A DNA stretch of 64,000 nt from Nitzschia sp. DOCU1. Taxonomy: Eukaryota > Bacillariophyta > Bacillariophyceae > Bacillariales > Bacillariaceae. Every line of letters begins with the position of its first letter. Within the stretch, counting starts at the first letter, position 1. The position numbers were made by a program, and so were the translations under genes. This document shows positions 46,355 through 57,800 of this stretch, in pieces. The notes below the pieces were generated by a model. That model did no database searches, was not told where the DNA came from, and saw only the letters and a list, made by a program, of their open reading frames with translations. Location of the stretch: assembly GCA_951394045.1 (NCBI GenBank), contig OX595988.1:124001-188000 (forward strand), in the 5' to 3' direction.

Positions 46355-48503
46355 TTAACCTCGTCTGGAGCGTCGACTCGTCCTTGGACGGGCAATCTGA
46401 TCGCAGAGACTAGGGTCGTTTTGCAGAAAACACTTGTGGAAATAGTAGGTCCCGTGGACCGCACTGTTGACCCTGGTGAACTGATACAAATTGAGCTGGC
46501 GACGAAAGCTCTGGAACTTGCTCTGATCAAAGTACTTGGTCATGACATGTTTCATAAACGCATCGACATTGTGGACCTTGAAGGCAGTTCCACCTTGAAT
46601 CCAAGAAACAATATGGCTGAAGCCGTCTTTTCCAGCGTCTTGGAGCATTCGATGTAACTTGGCAGGAAAGAGAGATTCGGATCGACTCAGATCTTCGTTT
46701 GGAAACGACATGTCGTCGTGCATCATCATCATCATCATGGATCCTTTTGCTCTAGTACTACCTGGCGCAAACGAGTTGCCCTCATTTCCCTGATTATTCA
46801 AAATCTCCATTTGAGTCGGCGCCAGCTTGGGCCAGTCGACCAAAGACTTATTCTTGGTGGACACTCTATTCGAACTCGAGTTCAAAGCTTGTTGAGATTT
46901 GGTCAGGAAGGAATCATTCGACGAAGGTGTAACAGGCGCTGGCAGGAAGCACGATTCGGATGAGCAAGCCGATGAAACTCGTGAAGGGGGGTGTAGCTGC
47001 AGGTCAGACCGGGGGTATTGCGTGGGCATATCGAGTGCCGTCGCATTCTCGTGGGTGCTGCTTGGTTGGGGCTCCTCGGCGCATGATACAACACGCTGTC
47101 GTCCTCTTTCCTGGGGGCGGCATTCCACTGCTTGAGTCTCTTCACGCAAGAAAGAAATATCTTGCTCAAGATCTGTCGGTTGAAACAAATCCTTGAAGAC
47201 ATCGACGTCACGAGCGGTGCACAAGAAGGTGTCGCCCCCGGTACCTTGTGGAGGACCAATCTCCGAGGAAGATCCTGCCAAAACAGAGTCCCCAGACGAC
47301 TCAACAGTGCCGTTCTGCTGGGAGCTCCCTTCATCATGTGTAGAGAAAAATTCTCTTCCGGCAAAGAGGCCTTGTTGTGCCGGGCCAAAGTTGCTTTCTG
47401 CTTCATGGTTCACTTCTTGTTGTTCTTGCGGAAGCGTAAAGATTCCGTTACCGGCGTCCATCATCACGTCAATCGGTGAGATCGAAACTGGACGGGAAGA
47501 ATCTTGCGAGAGGGGCTCTTGAGAAACGATCGCGGAGCGCAGATGATCAAATGGCTGTGGTGATGAGGTTCTTTCCCAATTGTTGCTGCCGGTTTCATCG
47601 CTGCTCGGATTCGGCTGCGAATCGAGTATAAGCGGCAAGTTGTAAGTCGTCCTGCGTGCTTTCTGGGATGACTTGCCTCCTTTCTTCCTCTTGGTTGGAG
47701 CAAATACCCGCACGATTGCATGGCATAGCTCAGGCTTGCCCCGGATCAAATGAACATGGGCATAGCCACCTTTGTTTGGGCCATGTTGGATTCTGTGGAA
47801 GTCGTAGATGTTCAATCTATAAAGGCATCGGCAAGAGGACAACGAAAGCAATGATTTTAGGCGCACAACCAGCCAAGGACACAAAAGGCAGCCGACGAAG
47901 ATCATGGAAGATTCCCGAATTCGTTTCGCAGCTCTTCACGAGATCGCTCGGGGGAACTTACTGTCGCAGGAAGCTCTTGTACTTTGTTTGGTTAAAACAT
48001 TGATGGAGAATTCTTGTCGTGAACAGCTTTGGCTGATGCACTCTAAACGACAACCCACCAGGCTGCCAAGATATGATGTTTGCGAATCCATTGGCCTCCG
48101 CATCTTCCAAGAGAGCATACAGCTTGTAGGGAAACGCCCTCTGACCAGGTGCAACCTCTGGCAGGCTCGAAGCTGCATGATAGTGACTCATTGTATAAGG
48201 ATCTAGCGTCATGTCGAGTGTTTTGCTTTCCGGCAAAGCGGCTCTTTCGTGATTTGTGATGGCATCAATTGGTTTTGTTATTACAGGGGCTTGAAGAAAT
48301 GAGGGATTTCCGGAAGGAGGAGATGGCTTGTACTTGTAGCTTCGTTCTCGTTTTGTGACTTGCGTAGGTACGTTCTGCTTAGCGTGGGATTCGCTCGCAA
48401 ACTCGAAGAAGATCGAAATGAAAACGAGAATGTGGTAGTGAAAGGTCAGCAATTGATACTCCATATTTAATAAAAGGCTGATGACGTCCTCTGCGTCATC
48501 CAT
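46355..48503 (-). CDS. Two-domain heat shock factor protein, two exons
   Basis: Exons 48503-47962 and 47816-46355 are joined across a 145-nt intron (CGACA|GTAAGT ... TTTATAG|ATTGAAC), giving up to 667 residues. The first HSF domain is at ~122-218 (AFPYKLYALLEDAEANG, IISWQPGGLSFRVHQ, KYKSFLRQLNIYDFHRIQ, GPNKGGYAH), with D where the Y-G-F Gly normally is. The second is at ~562-657 (LFPAKLHRMLQDAGKDG, IVSWIQGGTAFKVHN, KFQSFRRQLNLYQFTRV), with Q replacing that Gly and a changed wing (NSAVHGTYYFH). The linker contains VFKDLFQPTDLEQD, shared with the 31-kb paralogue. The basic tail (RPRTSRRSRRG) may be a nuclear signal. Start uncertain: the first ATG gives a hydrophobic N terminus unlike the paralogues; ATGs at 48212 or 48191 are alternatives. 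Confidence 0.87.
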
Positions 48504-48916
48504 TTTGTTGTTCGTCGAAGGAAGAATTCTTTAAGCATGGGAAGAAAAGGGGAATTGGGTACCGAAGGATGGGTAAAATTTTACGCAGAGAGAGAGAATG
48601 TCGATCATTCTCATGTTGCCGGCCCCCACACCCAATGTGTCCTTTGTGCGATAAAATACTACCGCTCCCCCAATGACGTAACCCTGCGTCATCGGAGTGT
48701 GAACTACGGTACGATCAGTCTGTCACTTCTTCGCCCTCGCTACCGGTATGGCTACAGCCGGTGACATGTCCAACGCCGCGCAGCATGTTAGCCTTCCGTA
48801 GTACGGTAGATTGTCTGCGGCCGCAAATCACTTTCTCTCCACCACAAAGCCTTGCTTTCTCGATCGTGCCGTCAATGGTTTGAGGGTTATCGAAAACCGG
48901 CATACCCCCCCCCCCA

Positions 48917-50415
48917 CGTAGCTACCGGTAGCTCAAATTTTATGAAGAAAAAAGGGGGAAAAAGAAGGAAAAGAATTCGAAACCAAATGACCGCCTTTAA
49001 ACGAGCATAATTACTACCAAACAATGTATTTTAACGACCAATTTTGCAAGGCAATAAATGGCGTGCCAGCGTGCGCGCATTCATGCCATTTCGGCGTGCC
49101 ACCATACAGTATGAGTGCGGATCTTTCAGCCACAAAAACACAATGACGGCGTCGACGATTGCAAGTGCTGTAGTAAGTATTTGTTACCGCCGTTTGTTGC
49201 AATCGCTCAACCACTCATCGAAGCCTATTCGAGCTGCTTCTCTGGTTATTACAGCTCGTTTTGGCGGAGAATGGTTCTAATTTCATGAGGCAAGGATTTG
49301 ATGAAATTCCGAGGTTGTTGATGCGGTTATCGCTCGTTAGAGGACGATTCAGAAGGTACAAACCAGGTAAGTTGTCGTTCGTGTTATTATAGATACGTCT
49401 ATTGTTTTGGATCTTTTGTAAAGCACTCATTCGTGACGCTAACGCCACCTTTATTTTTATGCATCTTTGTCTTCTGGCTCATCTTCGGATGCCATCACGA
49501 CGCTGCCTTTGGTTTGCCGATCGATTTCAAAGACACTGGAAAGGACACTGGAGATGATGGAAAGGTCGTGGGACTCTACAATCAAACATCTTGGTGGTAC
49601 CATCGTCGGCTCTTAGCGGGATGCTCTTGAACGCCTGCGACTGTCTTGTTAGACGATGGTCAATTTTCGAAAAAGAATGTTCTAAAATCATTCCGGCGGG
49701 GTTTCTAGGGTGGTGGTAGTCTTCCAATATTCCTCTTTTGCGGGTACTGCAAGTGGTATGAATAGCACATCCTGCTTTTGATGTAGAACGACTCGTACTA
49801 TTGGGGCAGTCAGAGAGCTTGGGATGAGTGAACAACAAAAACAGCTTTGAGAACCCAATAGAGGACAAATTATAATCAAATAGTTATTTTTTGTAGACCT
49901 CTAAATGTAGGAACGTCTTAGAATAGGAATAGCAAGACGAAGTGTGATGTGATATCGATTTTGATCGTATCATACAGTGCACTTATCACACGACAATCAC
50001 TAATATTACGAGATTACTAAGTGGCTGAGATTGATTACTACGAACCTATAAAGCTGGCAGCGCCGGGCTATGGTAGTTACCTATATATCCTCAAAATCGC
50101 AGCACCGTAGTCATTCTATAGCCAAATCTAGTTGCGAAATGCTCAACCCCCTCTTTTGGACTGTTTTGGAAGCTTTTCGCGTGATGTCTCGTGTTAAGAG
50201 TTTTTGGATTTGCGGGATTTCTTGTGGCTAAACGAGGCTGGTTTTGGCAGTATATTTTGTGATTTCGCATTTCAAGCCCCTTTGTGTCAATACACTAGCA
50301 GTTTATTCCTTTACACTAGCAGTTTATTTCAAAAAATCAAAAAAGGAGGGCTCTTTTGGACGGAAACAGCGTAGTTCTGTCAGAACCCTACCAAGTGCTA
50401 CCTACGTGGCCGGCG
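48917..50415. mobile_element. Diverged third copy of the 1.5-kb inverted-repeat element (inverted, partial)
   Basis: Read in reverse relative to copies A and B at 6.9-9.9 kb. It starts near TAGCTC...AAATTTTATGAAGAA and ends GTGCTACCTACGTGGCCGG at ~50393-50411. Homology is continuous to about 50150 (TGCGAAATGCTCAACCCC); the last ~240 bp before the right terminal repeat are different sequence. Identity is perhaps 85-90 percent, and encoded frames such as MTASTIASAVVSICYRRLL and WWYHRRLLAGCS are recognisable. Its left end contains the palindrome CTACCGGTAG where copies A and B have the GTAGGTAGCT repeat. An old insertion. Confidence 0.8.
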
Positions 50416-51157
50416 GTTGGCCCGAAAACCCGAAAGGGCTCCTCTAGTTAGTCGATGAAGTCGTGTGGTACACCACCGCCACCTCTACTACCGGTAGTGG
50501 TACTACCGGTAGATTCCTCGTCGTCTTAGCATAATCTCTAGAGTAGTACCCCTTAGCCCAGCTCCCAACAAGGACGCCTCATTTTGTGCTTGCATGCTTC
50601 CAATTTCAGCTTACCTAGAGATGATAATGATAATGAAACTACCGGTAGGTACCTGGTAGAGAAGACCATTCTGCCCTCTGTAGCTACGGGGGTACCTGTA
50701 CTTCGTTCGTTGTTCCCCTTTGCGGCCCAGGGAATCGTTCTTCTCCGATTGCTACCGTCACAATGGAGGGACGCCACGTAAGTACAGTAGTACTATTATT
50801 AGAAGAGTGTTCCGAAGGCATAAAGCGACACAAAGGCCGCCGCCAAATCGAAGTCAGCACCAACTCTGAAGCGTCTTTGGGGCAGGGCCTAATGCCAACA
50901 ACGGTTCTCCTTAACATATATATTGTGGGTGGTTTGTTGCGAGAAGAGCGCATCCCAACTGGACGGAAAAGACGCCGGTTAAAACGGAAGCCCGGCGCAG
51001 AAGGAACCGAGTCATACCGCTCAACCCGAAGCAGTCTGCTCGATGGATAAAAACGACACAAAATTTCCTGGCGAATCATCTAGTTTCGCTCGATCTCATC
51101 TATTTACCTACCGTACTCTCTACCGGTAGCTAGTAATGGCAGCTCATAATCTCCTGA
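50416..51157. other. Intergenic with clustered CTACCGGTAG palindromes
   Basis: Four copies of the 10-bp palindrome lie at 50488, 50503, 50639 and 51120. A 95-codon ATG frame on the + strand (50763-51050, MEGRHVSTVVLLLEECSEGI, ending with a Lys/Arg-rich stretch) has no recognisable domain and may be chance. Confidence 0.4.
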
Positions 51158-51868
51158 ATGAACATCAGGTCCGCATCATCACTACATTATCTTTCATTGC
51201 CACCCGCAATGCCGAAAGCACATATCGAGATGTCACTGGATTCATCGTCGTCGTGCGTTCTAGTTTCACTGGATGCCGACCGCAGAGCTCGGCCTCGTCA
51301 AGGTAAAGAAGAAGAAGGCCGTCCAAGAAAAAGTCGCCGAACAGTCACGTTCAGAGACGACATGTTATGCATCGATCAAACCATAAGTGAGGTCTACGAC
51401 AATGCCACCGAACGATGGGTTTCAAAACAAGATCTTAAAACGTACCGGGCGGACATTGTCAATACGTTAAAGGTGATTCAGTCCGCTCAAAAAGCGCTGT
51501 TGGACGACGAAAGCGAAGGTGTCTGCACTAGAGGAGTGGAAGCTCTTCTAGATCATCATGCCAAGCGAGGAAAGCGACGAAATGTCATTCGAGCAGTTCT
51601 GAAATTTCAAAAGTTACAACGCAATATGAAATACAACGACCCTGAACTTTTGGCCAAAATCTATCGGTCGTATTCTAAGAGCAGTGTGAATCATGCGCTC
51701 CGACTTGCCAATCAGGACCAGCGTGATGTGTTGGCGGAGCAAGGCTGCCATAACATTGACGGGGAAGGGGGACCAACGAAAATGGCGGCTGCTAATATTA
51801 CTGCAGCGGCAGATCCTCTCACCCTTACTTCCATCGCCTCCATCACGAGCGATGCTACCACCACCTGA
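51158..51868 (+). CDS. Conserved diatom-type hypothetical protein
   Basis: 236 residues from ATG (MNIRSASSLHYLSLPPAMPK); internal ATGs at residues 18 and 25 are also possible starts. The core reads VTFRDDMLCIDQ, TERWVSKQDLKTYRADIVNT, then CTRGVEALLDHHAKRGKRRN and AVLKFQKLQR. This W-[YV]-S-x-x-D-L...R-x-[DE]...T-R-G-[LV]-E pattern recalls a small family common in diatom genomes, of unknown function. The segment between ~50 and 195 is probably helical; the C terminus is Ala/Thr-rich. No signal peptide or membrane segment. Single exon. Confidence 0.7.
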   Translation: MNIRSASSLHYLSLPPAMPKAHIEMSLDSSSSCVLVSLDADRRARPRQGKEEEGRPRKSRRTVTFRDDMLCIDQTISEVYDNATERWVSKQDLKTYRADIVNTLKVIQSAQKALLDDESEGVCTRGVEALLDHHAKRGKRRNVIRAVLKFQKLQRNMKYNDPELLAKIYRSYSKSSVNHALRLANQDQRDVLAEQGCHNIDGEGGPTKMAAANITAAADPLTLTSIASITSDATTT

Positions 51869-52899
51869 AGCACGGAAAGACCCTGATATCCCCATTTACC
51901 CTTGTGTTCTTTTGTGGAGACAACTACCTTATTGGAAGATGTTCGTTTTGTCTCGCCGCCACTGCCATTTGTTGTTGACTCAAAGGAAAGTATGGATACC
52001 TAATAGCACTTCAGCCATTGATCCAAAAACAAGTGTGCGGAGGGTGGCTACACTTATTTTCAATGCTACGACAAATTAGTGTATCCAAATCAGACGTAAG
52101 ACAAGTCGCAGGCGGCTGAGGTTGCAATCCGTCAACTTGAGTCCCGAGGCAACGATAGCATAGTGTCCTTTTCCGACCCACACACCCTGTTGCAAATGGA
52201 TTCTTCTAACGATAATAGGAAACCAGCTACTCGTGAAGTATTGCAGCGTTGAGTAGTACGCACTATCCAGCCAGCAAGTATTGAAGTAGTAAGCTAGCTA
52301 CTACTCGACACTACGACTAGAGAACTTTGTTTCAGATCAATACATTGGGATTACTACAACGGGTGCCACCACACGAGCACACTCCCCCGCGGCCAAGCGA
52401 GCTTATTTGCCGCACCAATTCTACATTGCTCTTAGTGGATTACTTCTCTCTGATTGGGGGGCTACAGGTGAATTTGGCTCTAGTACCTACATTGTATGGT
52501 GGAACCATCGTCCATAGTATTCGGAGCTTTTCTCATGAACATGCCGTCGATGTCATTGGTCCAGGAAAGATGAGCAGCAGACCCGCAGATCTGATCGAAT
52601 GGAGCTATTATTGTCCTACGGGTAGTCTTGATTGGAGTGACCTCATTGTGCTTGTCGGCAAAGAATGACTGCTAGTTTACGAACCAAAAATACTAGTAGT
52701 AGTTAAATGCCCCTTCTTGTGTGGGGTTGTTTGGCAAAACGTGAAGACGGCTATCTGTTGCATGCCGTCGGTTTGTAAAGTCTCTCGACCAGTCGACGAC
52801 GACCCTCCGTATGGAACGGCATATAAGTGCTTCGACAGAGCAATGAATTATAGTTAAAGCAGAGGAGTGTAGAGTACGTGCTATATTACACATGGACTT
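51869..52899. other. Intergenic, no gene recognised
   Basis: 3' flanks of two convergent genes. Short frames only. Confidence 0.35.
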
Positions 52900-53694
52900 T
52901 TAGCAGTTAGCGGAGCTGCTCATTTGCTGTTGCCACTGCTTTGCCCTATCGACGCTTTTCTTGTTTTGGCTTTTGCTTTTCCCTTGGCTACTACCGGATT
53001 TCTGTGGTGCCATGGCACCCAAGGCACTAAGTAGTTTCAAGGACTTTTCACTGCCATCAGATCGATCAGAGAACGATAACGATTGCGACCGGTCTTCCAA
53101 CGACGATAAGGGTATTGCCACGGGCATGCTGCATTCCAACTTTGGTTTCACCAAGCGAGGCGACTTCGATCGTTGCGGAATGCTGGGGGCGCGTAGCTCG
53201 GAGCTGCTATAGGATCGGCTCCAGGTGCTGGTTCGAGGACCCATCGTGTGGAGCGCCTCGGTCGTTGACGGAAACACATTCATGGAAGCAGAAGAAGCTA
53301 GAGAGGAGGAGCGGTTGAAGGAAGGTGTGATTCGCACGTCTCCCCAAGCGGCGTTGCTGCTGAATCGTCGAGGAGCACAAGCGGAGGTGCTGCTTGGGGC
53401 GTTGCTGAATCGTCGAGGATAACAAGTTGATGTGCTGCCTCGCCGCGTTGCCTTCTCACCAGAAGGGTTGGGCGATGTTGAGGAAAGGTCATGCTGAGAG
53501 CTCCATCGAGAGGCCAGATGACTCGATCCGGCGTTAGCAAAGCTAACCGAGTTTTTCATTCGATTCGCCGCCGTGAGCTGGGCATTGTCGTCCACGATGA
53601 CGATACTGTTTCGTCGCTTCGGCGAATCGGGATCTTGACGCGGTTGTTTGGCCTTGAGCAGATCGTCGAGGAAATAAGTCAGGGAGACTGTCAT
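52900..53694 (-). CDS. Ser-rich hypothetical protein
   Basis: 264 residues from the first in-frame ATG (MTVSLTYFLDDLLKAKQPRQ); longer reading upstream only starts with TTG. The N-terminal ~20 residues form a short hydrophobic/acidic helix. The rest is Ser/Arg-rich with repeated PRRFS(S)N units (~120 and ~140) and several R-x-x-S sites (KRRNS, RRGSTS, RSKS), so it is probably disordered and phosphorylated. The C terminus is Lys/Gln-rich. No domain was recognised. The opposite strand also has open frames because of the repetitive codons, but the start and composition favour this strand. Confidence 0.5.
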   Translation of the reverse strand: MTVSLTYFLDDLLKAKQPRQDPDSPKRRNSIVIVDDNAQLTAANRMKNSVSFANAGSSHLASRWSSQHDLSSTSPNPSGEKATRRGSTSTCYPRRFSNAPSSTSACAPRRFSSNAAWGDVRITPSFNRSSSLASSASMNVFPSTTEALHTMGPRTSTWSRSYSSSELRAPSIPQRSKSPRLVKPKLECSMPVAIPLSSLEDRSQSLSFSDRSDGSEKSLKLLSALGAMAPQKSGSSQGKSKSQNKKSVDRAKQWQQQMSSSANC

Positions 53695-54889
53695 GGTGAT
53701 GGTCAACGAAATGCCGAAAGTGTTACGTGCTTCCAAATTGTGAGGGGAACCGAGACAAGCACTGCCGGTAGTTGATTGTATTTCGCCCCCAAGTTTTTTG
53801 GGTAGAATTTGTATTTCGCCATTCGGTCGGGGCCGGCAAAATCGTTTGTGTTGTTGCCAAAGGACCAAGGCTCCATCACCAAGTACAGCCTGACGGGTAG
53901 TTGATCTTTGAGGTCACAAGCGAGAATTCTACCTCCAATGATAAAAAATGTGATAAGTCTGGATCGAAATACGGTTATGAAATTCTATCATCCAGTCTTA
54001 GATTTGTATCATTATGCCTTTAGACTTAAGGAAGGTTGGAGTTGTCTCGGATAAACTCTGTCGAAATCGGCGCAAAATACTCTCTCCCGTCATCGTGAAA
54101 GTTCTACTAGAACAGCCTTCCAAGACGGGGGGCATAGTATCTGAAACACGTTGACAAATTATCGGTTCTCTTGGCTCCCAGTCGTTAAGTCTTTTCGCGC
54201 ATTTGCATTGAGCGTCTCACCATATGGATCGAAGTAGAACATCTTCCATGATCAATACAATATGTCAATTCGGACACCCACCGATTGAACCATCTGGCTG
54301 ATAGCTACGGTGGATAGCTGCACCATATCATAAAGAGGATCGGCTAGAGTTTTATCGACGTTCGTTCCATATCACATATTTATTGTCATGATACTTCGGA
54401 AGCTTCTTGCTCAACAACTGACTAAGGTAGCTCGACTACCGGTAGAGGCCCACCAGACTGTAAGCAAGCAATGGTGGCAGAGAATATAGTACCAGGTATC
54501 GCTACACTGTTACTCTACATCGAGTTCACGTTTTACTAGCCACTTTCGCTACTATTTTAGTGACTACTTAGAGGAGCCGCTAAAAAGTAGTATTGCGGCA
54601 TCATTCATGACTACATAGTGCTGTGTCGATGCCGTTGGTGCTGGACCGTGAAAAGGCGCCGTCTACGATGATCGGCACGTAGCTGGAATCTGTTGAGGCG
54701 CAAGGAGAGAAGGGTAATGGGAAACTCCTCGCATCAGGCAATGGGCGCGGATCGAGAGGCTACTAATGCTAATAGTCCACAAAGTCCAAGACGATCGTCC
54801 GTTAATCCTACCAGACCACTTACATTGTTCCTCGTTACTCCCTAGATTTGTAGTGCTGGCATCAGCATCGTTACTTGGTTAACTAGTAG
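53695..54889. other. Intergenic, no gene recognised
   Basis: Short frames only; one CTACCGGTAG at 54436-54445. The left part may hold the 5' UTR of the Ser-rich gene. Confidence 0.35.
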
Positions 54890-57800
54890 TTATCCATTTA
54901 ACCTTTCATGTTCGTCGTCTCTCAGCTGACTCAGCCACTTCCTAGCCCGTTGACCAAGATAATCGAGAGGCACGGAACCGAGCTTGTATCGTTTAGCGGC
55001 ACGGGCAAGCAGACGCTTCGCGCGGTCGTACTCTTTGAGTTCCAATAACACTAGAGAAAGCCGAGACTGCAGTCTCGCCACGTCGATGGTATCAGTAGAG
55101 GCTCGTTTCCGAACGTCAATAGCGCCTTGCAGAAAATCGCGTGCTTTGTTCCATTGGTAGAGTTGCTGGTAGGTCGATCCAATCGCTTCCATGGTGATTG
55201 CCATGTCCGGATGGTCGGCACACAAGACGAGCTGCTGATGCTTGAGCGCGGCCTTCCAAAACGACAGGGCCTCCCGAAAGCGGCCAGCACAACTGGCAAT
55301 CATGCCCAGTTGGTACTCCACCGAAGCCAAATTGCGCAGCGACCCAGCAGCATTTGCTGAGCTTCCGACACTGCTCTGGTTCTCGCCATGGTAATATTGT
55401 AAAAGATACAACGCTTCTATCGTTGAATGGTGGGCTAACGTCAGATCACATTCTTGCAAATGGAGCCATCCCAGGTTGGTCAAGGTCGTTGCCATATCCA
55501 TCAGAACTGAGCTTGACAATGCCCCTTGCCCTCGCTGATAAACACATCGATACAGTCGTAAGGCGTGCCAATATGAGTCCTTAGCTGAATCCAACAGGCC
55601 TTGCTCCATGTGCAAATTTCCCACATACAGGGCTGTCTCTGCAAACCACACCTGGTATTTCAATGGCTCTTGCTTTGCCAAGGACTGAAACATGTTTGTG
55701 GCTTGTTGAAAATGATCCATGGCTATACCCGGCTTGGCGAATCCCTCTTGACAATAGATACGACCCAAGAGAGCCAGCCCCTTGGCAACAATCGCCAGGA
55801 GGTCAGCGTGGAACTGCTGGCGAAGCAGGGGCTGTAACAACGCAACTGCAGTCTGGGACAAGAACTTGCTTCGCTGAAAGGGGTCCGTACCGTCGTATTG
55901 AATTTCAGTTTCTTCCACACCAGCCGATGCTTGCTGACTTGAAAGTACAATGCGGGCCTTGGTCAAGAGCAAGTCCGCTAGGAGCGGCTTCATGGAATCC
56001 ACAACACAGGTCAGCGTTTCCGAAAGAGTTAGGCATCCTTTGCCACAATCCGCCGGACCTTGTGTCAGGTACAGAAGTTCGAGCGCATGATTCACGACGC
56101 ATAAAGCTGCATCGTAATGAAAATTTTGAAAGTGCAGCCATGCCATTTCGTGGTACGTCGTAATAACCTGAACTTTGGAGTCTCGGTGCCGCCGTAGTCC
56201 ATCTATAGAAACTCGTAGCAAGGCAAGCTTGGATTTATAGCAACGTTCCGCTGGGTGCGGCTGCGAAGGCATATTTGGAGCGTTTTCTGAAGCCGACGAA
56301 TTGGTATGCTGAATCGCTAGGACTGAAGTGGGGGACCGAGGTGTTGACTTTCTCGCATTCCCACCACTAGACTTGGAACGGTTAAAACAACCGCCCTCGA
56401 CGAGCATGTGGATGCGCTTCGGAGTCGAGGCATCACGGCTATTCGCTCTTGAGCGGTTTGAAGACGACCCTCGACTGCTTTCATCCGAAGGCTCCGTCAC
56501 TGTTGGCAAGCCACCAGCGTTCCCTTGATCCACAATATCTTCGGAACGTGCTCGTTGACGGTGCTGCGCTTGGGGAAGACGGGGAGTGTCTCTAGCGTTT
56601 TTGCGGGCACAGGCCGTGCCCGAGGACATTGCTTCTCCTGGGCGCATGTCAATAACGTCTTCAGATCGAGATCGGAGACGGCGATAGGACCGGGAGGTGC
56701 TTTTTTGCTCCGTGGGTACGGCCACTCGCTGAATGGCTTGGGATGAGAAATCCCTGGAATTGGCCCGAGGCCGGACCGGCACAGGGGTCGATGCATCATC
56801 TGCGTGGCAAATGCTGCCACTGGCAGTGCTGCTAGACGTTTCAATCAATGGGTTTGCCTTCTGGATACAAGAATCCGAAGACCAAGGAACAGGGGAATTC
56901 TTCCGCCCACTGTGAACAGGTGACGGAGGGGAGATGCGAGGCTGTTGTTGCAGTGTCAGGTCTTCAGAGAGTGCGCGAGACCGCTGCCCAGTCGAGGAGC
57001 ACTTCACCTGGGCAGCTGGCGGGAGCCGAGGACAAGTAACGATACATCCATCCTGGTCCAAGGCAGCGGTGGACGACGAGAGGTTTCGTTCGCTGTGAGA
57101 TTTGACCAACCATCGAAGCTCGCGAGGAGTGGGAGATATTTTGCCCCCAGGAGACAGTTGGTCGTCGTCCTGTAGGCTACTCGCCGCTTCTTCTACCGGA
57201 ATCCACAAGCCTTGCAAGTCGTCGCTGCGTTGACGACGATGGTCGTGCGGCGCGCTGATTCTTCTAGGGCTTCCACACTTAAGAAACCGTTCCGCGTTGG
57301 TTCTTGGGGTATCAGGATGGGCAGAAGCTGATTCGTTTGCGATTCCATCCTGTGTATGAGTTATCGGCAACGACGAGGCTCTCCGATGACCGGTGGGATC
57401 GTTTTGACAAGTACACCACTTCCGTGAACAGGGGCGAAAAGGTAACTGTAATCGAGTCTGGTTCGTCATGAAGACCAGTGGAGACCACTCTTCCCCTTCG
57501 TCATTCCATAGCATGGTTGAGTCGGTTTGATAAACATCCACCATTCTATTTCTTCTTTCCCGGCCTTTCTTCTTAGTTGACGAGGAGGTCTCGCTTCCAG
57601 TGAAACCTCCCTCCAGGGATGGAAAGGACTGCGAATCCAGCGATAACGTGGAAGCAAAGGTTTCGCTGGCTTTGGTTGACAGAGTGGGGTCATTACAGGC
57701 AGGAATCTTTTCTATAGCATTCGAAAGTCCATTGCGAGGCGAGGTATTCACGTGGTCTGAAAGGGATTGTTGATCGTTCCCGTCCTCTTCATCTTCTTCA

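Noticed and set aside
50684..51079. 131-codon minus-strand ATG frame
   Set aside because: Competes with plus-strand frames over the same bases and has no domain; probably chance in a GC-richer stretch.
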